A DNA stretch of 64,000 nucleotides from Onchocerca volvulus (lineage: Eukaryota; Nematoda; Chromadorea; Rhabditida; Onchocercidae): positions 26,403,832-26,467,831 of the forward strand of contig HG738137.1 of the NCBI GenBank assembly GCA_000499405.2. The letters are read 5' to 3'. Shown piece after piece: positions 38,801-48,438 of the stretch (positions are counted from its first letter, which is position 1; each line of letters opens with the position of its first letter). Made by a program: the position numbers and the translations under genes. A model generated the notes under the pieces. That model saw only the letters and a program-made list of their open reading frames with translations, was not told where the DNA came from and searched no databases.

Positions 38801-40554
38801 GTACTTTGAATTTTAAATTAAAGTCATTTTGATGTTAATAAATTTTATTAAGCTCATGTATGAAAGCTGAATTTTGAATTTATTCCACAATATCATTGTA
38901 CAAATGCAAAATTTTGAAAAAATTGATGTACTTTTTTTTGATTTACAGGATTGGATTGGTGCACAGATAACAAACTGTGCAACACCTTTACATCCTGTCA
39001 TAACAGATTTGTTAAATGCATACGCTGCAAGTTGTTTTGCTCCTACTGAATTTATTTCTGCTAATCGTCCATTGTCAGAAGAATTTATATTGGTTAGTGC
39101 TGGAAGCTAATTTCTAATGTGAATTGAAAATAGGACCGTTTATGAGACATATAGTAGAATAATTTATTGGAATTTTGGGTTTTTTTATTAGGGGATTTAG
39201 ATTTTATTCAATACATTTTCGCTTAACTTTTGCGTAACCTAATATTCTTCAATGTCCCGAAACTCCAATTTCCGCTACTTTGTGAAAATATTTACTTTTA
39301 ATGATTAATAGTTTAATGGCAAAAATATTTTGATGAATAACGACTTAATAAGAGTGAAGATGCATGTAATATGCTGAAAAAAAAAAATGTCATATAATAT
39401 ATTTGGAATATGACGCAATATAGAATTCTTTTTTTGTTTTTTTGCCTTTTTTTTTTTTTTTTTTTTCAGTAAATAAGTCATCTTATAAAGCGAATAATGG
39501 TTAGTATTATCTGACTTTTACTCGTAAATTATAAAATATTCACCGTCCAAATAAATTTTCATCGTACACTGAGTTGCATTTTTCAGGATTTATTTAACGG
39601 AGAAGTTATGGATGAAAACAAGATGGTACCGCGCTTGCTTACATTTTTCTTTCTTCTTTGTTATCGAAAAAGCTTCGAAAGTCATGCTCAGAAGAGAACT
39701 GTTCAATATTTTTATAGGTACTACTTTTATTTTTCTTTTTTTTTTTACTCGATCAACATATTTTTTTACTAATTTCATGAAGACAAAAGTTTTTGACGCA
39801 ATTGTATATCAACATTTCTTGTACTGAAAGAAGTTTTGCGATATTAATGAAGAGATCTTATACTGAAATAACTCGCTGATTAGATTCTCAGTTGATTTTT
39901 TATATATAAATTTCAATTTCAAATCAAATTTTGCTAATTACATATGAAACCATTGTAGTGTTAAAATCGAAAGAGTCATATCAGTTCGGTTCTTGTTGAA
40001 TGTTGTTGAGACTCGACCGGAACATTTTCGTGCTATTCGGTCACCATTAGTTTATTTATGCGGTCTATATTATCCTTATATGCTTCCAACCGTTGATTCA
40101 TTACTGTTGTCTGTAGATGATGAACTGAGGAATCCTGAAATGAAAACTATCACTCGGTAAGATATTTTCTATTTAATCTCCCGCTGGTCATGAACATTTT
40201 ATATTTTTCGTTAAAATCTGAAGGAATATCGATGAATCAGGGAGAAAAAAAGTTTAGAGAAATTTTTAATATATAATTTGTTTATATTAAAGCAAAACGG
40301 GAAAAATAGTAAATTGAGATCGATCAATAAATCAAAGCAGTAAATATTCGACATACCCTAAACTGACATAAATAAATTTGTCACTCTTGTTTTCTTGATT
40401 AAATATCTGTTCGATTTCCGGGGAGAATTACCATGTTGGCTATTGGCATGATCAATACTAATAACCTTGTATGAGCAGACAAAAGAGGCTCATCATTCAC
40501 TTATTAAATCATTTGAAAAAGGAAGTGCAACATGATATCAGCCAAATAATCTCC

Positions 40555-40591
<37 letters not shown>

Positions 40592-43443
40592 AGATCTCCC
40601 AAGTGAGATTAAGGCTTATAGGAATTCCCGAAACTTTTCATTGATTTAAGCATTATTGAGCTCTTTTGATATATGAACCTTTTAGACAAATTTATGGAAA
40701 TTTAGAAGGTCATTCTGAAACTATTTTTCATAAAAAAATTTATTGCTGCAGGAGAAATCCATTGTCGACAGATTTGCTGTTGAATGTTTTCGATGGAATT
40801 GATGAAAATCCTGCAAATTCCATGCGTTTTATGCGTTTATTGCAAAAAAGTACGCTGCACGAACAAATCCAAGCGATGAATATTATTGTACATGCTATGG
40901 TTATCGCCCTCAATCCGTCTTCACCAGTGCCTTTTGTAAATGGAGCTGTAGCAATTTGGAAACGTCTAGAAAATGTCGTTCCGCAATCACTTTGTGAAGT
41001 TTGTTTTTCAGAACCAATAATACTAGCAACATTAAGAATTTTGTTTTTTAATATTTTTTTTTTAAAGTTCTGATCAACCTATCTTTGCAGATTGAAAATG
41101 TCTTTTATTAATTCTAACATCGATAGCAGAAATAAATTCGTTTTAGGGTTTTTATTTTGTACTTCCTGCACGATAATTCCATGCTGTTAAATAATTCGAT
41201 ATTTTTCAGCATATGTTGTGGTGTTTCGATATTTTTCAGCATATGTTGTGGTGTTCGAAATGAAATAATCATTACTCAAACGAGATGTAGTGCATTGAAG
41301 AATAGTGATAAGATATTGGACGTTGACATTCTGTCTTCTTTTTCTAGCTTTTTAATTATGGTTTTCAATTTGAAATTCCAGGCTACAATTTGTGCTTGGT
41401 CCGCTGATGAATTGAATCATGATATGCTGATCGAGCAACCATTATTTTTGTTTCGATGCGATGAACGATTATTCGAAAATGATCTTTTATTTCCATGTTA
41501 TCTACGTATTCTATCATTTTATTTATCTGCGAGTCGCACATTTTTGTTGCAAAAGCTACAAATGAATCAGAATGGAAGGTAATTGCTTGAAAGAAATTTA
41601 AGCCAGAATTTGTCAGAATATTTGTAGTGAATTACTTCCTTCTTTTTAATTGATTATAAATTCGATGATTGATGAGACTGTTTTATTTCTCACAGCTTAT
41701 CAAGTTATTTACTTTATAGAGATGATCAACGAGTGGAACGTGAAGAACTAACACGCTCACTGATAGGAGCGCAAGATTCAGCGGTTGTCCAAATTTTATT
41801 AGAAATTTGTGGGCGTTTCAGGAATGTCACTGTTCATCGTCTTTGCTGCGCACATATTCATCAAATGTTCATTGCCGATCCTGTTCTTTCCAAACTGGTT
41901 CATTTCCAGGTTGTTGATGATTGATTTTTATTAATCACAGTGAAGATATCTTCCATTAGGAGCCAACTCTATTGCCATGGACATAAAACTTTACGCGTAA
42001 TTGTCAGTAAAAAAGATACTAATGTTTAAAAATGCCTTCAAAATTCTAAATGGAAAATACGCTATGCATTTCATTTTTTTATGATTTATCAAACAGTAAA
42101 TATGTCGCATCAGTGCATTTGTCCGAATATTTGCAAAATTATTCAAAAAACTTTTGTTCCTAAACTTCTGTTTACATTTTTTTTTTCATTTCTATTTGGC
42201 AGAGTTGGAAATTTAATTTTTGCTTTTCGGAAAAGAGATGGGTAATCTGGTTCAAAGAGGTTTAGAATTCAAAGTTTATTTTCATTGAATTTTAGGGTTA
42301 TCCCCTGCGACTAATTCCATTAGCCGTGCGAGAAATACCATCAATGCATATTTGCCTAGAGTTTGTGCATGAAATTCTAGCATTAGCGGATATTTCGAAG
42401 CGTGTTTTTGCCATTGTTCTCATTGCTGAGCTGGCACAGCAGGTATATGTTTTTTTCAAATGCGATTTAATATGAATTCTAAAATTTGATTTGAGATAAA
42501 AATGACAGAACATTGATTTGGGAAATTAAGTTAAACTCAGTTCTGTTATTGGTATTTGATAAGTATAAATGGATAATAAGAAATTATGAATATCACTGAC
42601 CAGCTTTACTACAGTTATTCTTATTACGGGTAGATTAAGATTGAGATGTAAAGTTGGCAAAACGAAGTTTGATATTATATGGTTTATAATTACTGTGCGG
42701 GAAATATTACTGCTTGGCCATGTCCATTGTGCACTTGCATCACCATCAAGAATGCATAACATTGGATTTTTTTTCTTTTTTTTTAGTATATATTGAGAAT
42801 TAAATTACTTAAAGTATATAGATTCTACGCTTCCTTGCCAATGTTTTTATTTTTATTCTTCATTGTGAATAGATATTAGATAAATTTGAATTATAAATTA
42901 TTAGCATACTTTTAAATTAGATGAGTTTTATGAAATTTTTTTTTTTGTATTAAATATTTTTATAACCTGATAATAGTAATCAATACAGTTGTCAAAATGC
43001 TTCTTACATCCTTTATTCAGATAGACCCAACCGTAACAATGGCATTTTATTTCAAAAAATCTTTGCAGAATTACTTTGTTCAGTACATCATCTTTAAATT
43101 CTACGATCATAATCATGATCGGTTAATTTTATCCTTTCTTTAGTACAAAATAGAGTCATCATTTATTCGTGTGGAACTACTACTGGATGTATTGGCAACA
43201 TTATCGCGTGCCTTGACTACCGATGAAAATTTATGCCTGTTATCAAGAGCTGTGCCATCTTTGGGTCGCATGATGTCGCTATTTCCACAAATATCAGCTG
43301 ATATTGCACATCTGTTAATACGTATTTCCTCTGTTGCTGCCTCACGCATAGCAGTTTCGGCTACTGTACTGAAAACTGAATCATGTATGGAAAGGCGCCT
43401 AATTATGCTTATAAACAATATTCTTTGTCAATGTATGCCTTGA
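32886..43443 (+). CDS. ints-2: Integrator complex subunit 2 (INTS2), at least 16 exons, about 1032 aa
   Basis: INTS2 is a helical-repeat backbone subunit of Integrator, contacting INTS1 and INTS7 in the nuclear complex. Matches to human INTS2 run in order: NGAYFLVA; QGFLPAHCITQLLSTNSFSK then DWIGAQITNCATPLHP; EQPLFLFRCDERL; REELTRSLIGAQDSAVVQIL then EICG; HQMFIADPVLSKLVHFQGYP then IPSMHICLEF. Exons as read: 32886-33044, 33702-33897, 34603-34820, 34978-35091, 35656-35909, 36883-37071, 37579-37765, 38206-38409, 38949-39092, 39587-39717, 39959-40156, 40752-40998, 41382-41578, 41696-41909, 42296-42442, 43144-43443. The sum is a multiple of three. An optional in-phase exon at 34463-34525 could fill part of a gap of about 40 residues against the human protein between exons 2 and 3. 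The start ATG (MISQEPQPVYVAL) is the first in frame. The product is shorter than human INTS2 (about 1204 aa), mainly in loops. Confidence 0.94.
41195..41254 (+). repeat. 30-bp perfect tandem duplication carrying two splice acceptors
   Basis: The unit ttcgatatttttcagcatat followed by gttgtggtgt occurs twice without a mismatch, in the intron before ints-2 exon 41382-41578. Each copy contains atttttcag, a strong nematode acceptor. The true acceptor of the next exon (gaaattccag) lies about 130 bp downstream. Confidence 0.9.
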
Positions 43444-43510
43444 TTGCCAATGAAAATTTACATCTTTTATCAAGTATTGTATCATTCTGGGCTGTATGAT
43501 GTCTTTTCTT
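43434..43510 (+). pseudogene. Decayed duplicate of part of the last ints-2 exon
   Basis: The bases from 43434 (atgccttgattgccaatgaa) align with 43211 onward inside the last exon (gtgccttgactaccgatgaa), and similarity continues through atcaag to atgatgtc, about 70% over some 70 bp. The copy begins at the very end of the coding sequence. Read in the new frame, its first bases supply the final codons and the TGA stop. It has no open frame of its own. Confidence 0.65.
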
Positions 43511-45540
43511 GTCAACTTTTTTGTTGTGCATTTTTAATTTTCATTGTGAATAGATGTTTAAAAGATTACGATCTCAAGTTATATATATTCTCGTTAGTTG
43601 AATATAATCAAAGTTGTTCAAAAATCGAATACAAATGATGTATATATATATATAAATTGAAAATTGATGTATTGAAAATCGATTAATACTTAGTAAACTA
43701 ATTCTTTTTTTATGATATATTTTAGCTTATTTATCATTGAAGAACAGATTCTTTGTTTGTAATATATTTCAACTTATTTATTACTGAGAATCGGATTCAT
43801 TGAAGTGTTTAAATAAATTAAAAATCATTAATTAATCTGTAGCTATTTGGTTTGAGCACACAGTAAGCTAAATGATAAAAGAATGAATTTGCAGAAGAAA
43901 AAAAGAAAAGACGTTTATGCATTAATATCTTATGTAAGTAGTAAATTGATGGTTCTGTTTAAGTTGAAAGGTTGTTATTGCACTTGTGTTGTTATTTTTT
44001 ATGTAACTATTAAGATCTCAAATTTCAATGTTCTTCAAGTTTGTTTTCTAAGTTTGAATAAATTTAAATTAAATTGATGTTATATATTTTAGCAAACTTT
44101 ATACTCATTTCAGAATATTAGAAAGAAATACTGAGGTATGAAACAAATTTTAAAACTAGAGGGGCAAAACTTTTTCTTCCCTAATATTATTTTCTAATTT
44201 TTCCGTTTTTCCTGATTTTTTACGCGAAAAGGTGAAGTTATCTCATAATTTCCTATCATTTTGGCTCCTGCTTTTTTCTTCTATCTTAATAACTTTTAAT
44301 TGCGTTTATTATTTCGCGCCAATTACGGAAAATGTCCTAATCACATCTTTTCCTATTTTTCAATTGCTGATATTATTCGTCAAAAAACTGTGATATAATT
44401 AAGCATTGTTCTTTAAATACGAAGTACGCAATACTGGAACAAAATCCTGTTTTGCCTCTTTTCAGGAAATTTGCAAACACCTCAGTCTTATCAAGTTTTA
44501 AAGGTCATAGTAAAGTGTCAAAAGTAATGAAAAAATGGTAATTAAGTGAAATAAAGTAAATGAATCAATCTAAATTTTACAACATTTATTAGGCTACATG
44601 ACTCATTTTCAATTGGATGAACTCCCAGTTATTGCAAAATGATAGCGTATTTCCATATATTTTTGGTTTTCATGTACATTCTTCTTTTAACTTAATTTCA
44701 GTAAAATTTTTTATTTTCAAGACTGTAAGTATTATGTGTCTGCAAAGTTTTCTTTTTTCGAATTTGTTAGTTTAATTATGGCTAAACGGATTGTTCCACT
44801 TACTGAACAAACATTCAGTCATAGTACTGAGCATCATTTCCCATTGGAATTCATAGTTTGATTATTAAAATCACACTAATCAATAAGTTAAAGCATTGAA
44901 TTGAAGAACTGTTATTAAGGAATGGAACTCATAAAAGTAGAATTGTGTTTAAGCATAAATAATATTGTGAAATGATAAATGTGTGAATGTGATATCACAA
45001 CTAAATATACATTGTCTAACTACATGGTACTTTTCCTTTTTTATATTTCAAAATAGTAAACGGAATGACTTACAATTGTTTATTTTTTCATCAACTAAAT
45101 TAACAAACTGAACTTTGTTTAATGTTTCGTATCGTTACAAAATTGTGACAAGCGGATTTTGAATTTTCCATCTTCCTCTTCTTATCAGTGACTGATTGTT
45201 TTGATTTCCCTTAAGAAAAATGGATGTGAAGCAATTTCCGTAATGATTCATGTAAAGTAAGAAGTCAAACGGATTCGAAAGAACTTGATGAAGAGGAAGA
45301 GTGGAAGCAATTAAATATCTTATATTGATATCCGTGTCCATTCACAACAATATTTGTATCATTTAAATATACGATTTACTTCGAAGCTTTACTTTTTCGG
45401 CAATCATAGAGCATTGACAGGAAGTTCTGTGTGACATCCAGTTCTTTTGCATACCTTCAATGATGTACAGCACATATGATCTGTGATATTCAATCTTTTT
45501 TTTCATTCATGGTTATTATGAATGAATGGATTAAGAATTA
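43511..45540. other. Intergenic region downstream of ints-2
   Basis: AT-rich and without supported coding exons. A short (TA)n run lies near 43642. The word ttcattgtgaatagat occurs both at about 43538 and before the last ints-2 exon at about 42860, so the duplication that copied the exon may have included intron sequence. Confidence 0.45.
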
Positions 45541-45882
45541 TTGAAGGGAAAATCAATTCTAAGCCTTCTTTTCTTCAGAAATCAATTTTTCAGGTTTGTT
45601 ATTTTTGCTGTAAGCGACAATCTTAGGTGTAACTTTGGTGACACTCAAGTTTTTCCAGGCTGTGTCATCACATATGACAATGGAAGTGTTAAAGGACATT
45701 GTCCAAATCAAATGATACTCGAACATTTCAGGAAATTTAAAGTTCAGTATTCCTCAATTGGAAGCATTAAAAGTGATAAAACTTTGAACTTGACTAGGAA
45801 AAACATTACTGGCCAGAATAATGACAACCCAATTCTGGGGTGGATTCGAAGAGCCTTCTTCGGTCATCTTCGATTTCCATAA
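45541..45882 (+). CDS. Possible small secreted protein (3' exon)
   Basis: An open frame of about 95-113 codons with three cysteines (RCNFGD, FPGCVITYDNG, GHCPNQM) and more balanced codon use than its AT-rich surroundings. No ATG begins it. Two acceptors lie in its 5' part, cttttcttcag and atttttcag (ending near 45580 and 45594), so it is probably the last exon of a gene whose first exon I cannot place. The residues around RFVIFAVSDN could be the end of a signal peptide. It ends in TAA 12 bp before the stop of the opposing elongase gene. I do not recognise a family. Confidence 0.4.
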   Translation: MKGKSILSLLFFRNQFFRFVIFAVSDNLRCNFGDTQVFPGCVITYDNGSVKGHCPNQMILEHFRKFKVQYSSIGSIKSDKTLNLTRKNITGQNNDNPILGWIRRAFFGHLRFP

Positions 45883-45894
45883 CACCATATCTAA

Positions 45895-46749
45895 CTAAAA
45901 TCCCCAAATACGTCCTATAGTCCTGTTGACAATTGAGATGAACGTTTTAAAAGAAATGAAAAGTTCTGAACCTTTTGAATCGCTTTTGAAAACTTCCCTG
46001 TTGATTCTGTTTTTTCCGTATTTGTTGATGTAAAATTGAATGAACAGAATGAAAAAAGATGAGTAGATTATAATGCATAGCCCATTATAACTTATTTCAC
46101 ATTTCTTCTTGGCATTCAGAAATTGACGTATTTTGATGAGGCCAAACAAACAGATAGGGAACTGCGCAATTTGTATGCCGTCGATCACACGTGCGCTACG
46201 TGTGCGACGTTTCCAAACGCAACTTTGAGCTGCCAAATAAGAATAAAGCGCAGAGTGAGCAGCAAGATTGGTGATGGCAATCCAACGAGCCATTGCGCCG
46301 ATGTGTTGATAACTGTAGATCATCGAAATGGAAACGACGATGTGATGAGCCACGTGCAGAATATTCGTCTTACGTCCGTCCAAAATCACAAGTACCGTAT
46401 CTAATAATTCCCAGATTTTGCTAATGTGAAAGGTGAATATCGCCCTGCCTGACCTCGGGTTCTTGTAGAGCCCAGCGGTCAGGCATAAACTTGAGTAGAA
46501 GCCTTCATGGAAAGAACTTAAAAATTCCGGTAACAAGCCAAGAAACAGGACAATATCTGTCAAGGCATTGAAAGCATTCCAATAAAAGATGATCGAAGCC
46601 AATTCTCGATTTCTTTTTCTTCCCCAGATTCGCGGGACATGAACTACAAACAAGGCATATGCAATAATGAGGTTCATAAACAGAGGACGACGCTGTTCCA
46701 TCCATTCTATCGACATTTGCGCATCGTAATCCACTCCATTTCCACCCAT
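45895..46749 (-). CDS. ELO-family very-long-chain fatty acid elongase (intronless), 284 aa
   Basis: ELO proteins are ER multi-pass membrane enzymes that condense malonyl-CoA with acyl-CoA, the first step of fatty acid elongation. The motifs occur in order: KIWELLDT at residues 111-118 (KxxExxDT), the histidine box HVAHH at 132-136 (HxxHH), NLAAHSALYSYL at 161-172 (NxxxHxxMYxYY), and DGIQIAQF near 190-197 (TxxQxxQ). Several hydrophobic segments (about 23-39, 55-72, 130-150, 200-230) fit the usual seven-helix fold, and the length is typical. The gene is a single uninterrupted frame among intron-rich neighbours, with visibly higher GC. The histidine box has alanine where most elongases have tyrosine or phenylalanine. 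Substrate class cannot be told. Nematodes have several elo genes; I do not assign a number. Confidence 0.9.
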   Translation of the reverse strand: MGGNGVDYDAQMSIEWMEQRRPLFMNLIIAYALFVVHVPRIWGRKRNRELASIIFYWNAFNALTDIVLFLGLLPEFLSSFHEGFYSSLCLTAGLYKNPRSGRAIFTFHISKIWELLDTVLVILDGRKTNILHVAHHIVVSISMIYSYQHIGAMARWIAITNLAAHSALYSYLAAQSCVWKRRTRSARVIDGIQIAQFPICLFGLIKIRQFLNAKKKCEISYNGLCIIIYSSFFILFIQFYINKYGKNRINREVFKSDSKGSELFISFKTFISIVNRTIGRIWGF

Positions 46750-48438
46750 ATTTTAATTAGCATTAATCAGAAGCGAGCTGCGATGTGTATTGGAATTGGA
46801 GGAGCGAATTTCGCCGATCTGCGCCTCTTCAATAATTACAATGTTCGTCTGACCAGATATATGACGATGATTTTTGCAAATTTAAATACATGCAAATGAT
46901 GTTGCAATCGATCGAAAAGATCAGCAAAGTGTGAATGTAAACATACGTCATGAATAAAACGTGAACAACGTGAAAGTGTGAAACGAAAGGATTAATACAG
47001 GAAAAGGAGTGGATTCGTTGAGCGAATTAACATTGATTGCTTGTCGTACATAATATCTTGTTGAACTAAAAATAAACAGAATTATTGGTCTGAGACATCT
47101 CAGACAGATGTTTTTTGATTGGAAAATTCAACAATTCTCGTTGTCAAAGCTCAAGGTATTCCGGAATGCGTACTCTTATTTTAATTCCTTTCGGATCATC
47201 CATCTAACATTCCTTTTACTTTTGACCTGTTAATTCAAGATGTTAGTAATAACAAAGAATTGAAATGAATATTGAAATGAAAATAATAGACAAATACGAC
47301 GATGAACATAGGAAGTAATTGAAAGCTAAAACAATAGTTTTTTTATAAATTGACAATTTAAATGAATTTTATCACAGAATGTAATTATCGAACTTTTGAG
47401 AAGAAAAGAAATAATTAGTTGATACAATAACGATAAATGTTAATGATATGATTGTAACGGTGTCACGTACGTGTCCTTCACGTACATGTCCTTTCCAATA
47501 TTTTTTTCTTAATTATTAAATTAATCTTTTGTGCTATATGCAACATTTGACTTGGTATTTTTTTTCCATTAATTTCATTTCTTATTTTATAAATATAAAA
47601 TAAACGCAAATATTTAATTTTTCTTCGAATATTTTTTCGATTCTAATTTAAAATTTCTTACTGTATGAATAAAATCAGCTGAAAATAAGCATAAAAATCA
47701 TTTTCAAAGGTAAGCGCAACATTTATTCATTAATTCTCTAGCAATTACTGTTCCTATCTTACGTAATCAGGTTAAATACTGATACAGTATCAACAAGATA
47801 AATGATTGATAACTGATAACTACAATTTTACAGAGGAGATAGCTGAAATAATGACTAAAAAAAAAAACTTTATCAAATATTTTTCCGATTAAGAATGATA
47901 CAATTTGTAGGAAAAATCACTTCGTAGTTGGATATCACTGAAAAGTGCTAAATGTTTTAAAACTAATTAATTTATAGGAATTTCAATGGACTGAGAACAA
48001 GCGAACTGAAATTAAAATTGCAATTTTGCTTTTTGTTAATAAAATTAACAATGGAAAAGATAATTGTTCAGGACTGATTACTGTGATAGTATCATTTTTT
48101 CAGAAGATGGGTTAGTATTTGATTTATATCAGTGAATTCTTCTAACACTATCAATCGTTTGAAATTTTCGAAAAAAAATCTTAATGATTGCAAATTTCGA
48201 TTACTGTAACAATCAATTCATGGAAAGTAATAATAGTTTATCATTTTATCAATGATAGATACAACAACATCATGCAACATAATTCAAAATGAAGCGAAGT
48301 AGTAAAACAATGATACCTAACACAAGAAATCTCCGAAACAATTATGAAATTTGATGATATTATCAGTCTAATTACTATTGAAAATTGAAGCACTACGGAC
48401 AAAGTAAAAATAAAAGCTTCGTAAATTTGTCAAAATTA
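46750..48438. other. Upstream region of the elongase and 3' flank of the TSP1/CUB receptor
   Basis: The first few hundred bases upstream of the elongase start are less AT-rich than the rest. The two-copy CACGTAC repeat at 47463-47492 is listed separately. No coding exon is seen. Confidence 0.45.
47463..47492. promoter_or_regulatory. Two tandem CACGTAC-type 15-mers upstream of the elongase
   Basis: tcacgtacgtgtcct is followed directly by tcacgtacatgtcct. The first contains the palindrome CACGTACGTG, made of two E-box half-sites. The pair lies about 715 bp upstream of the elongase start codon. A role as binding site for a bHLH or other dimeric factor is speculation. Confidence 0.35.
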
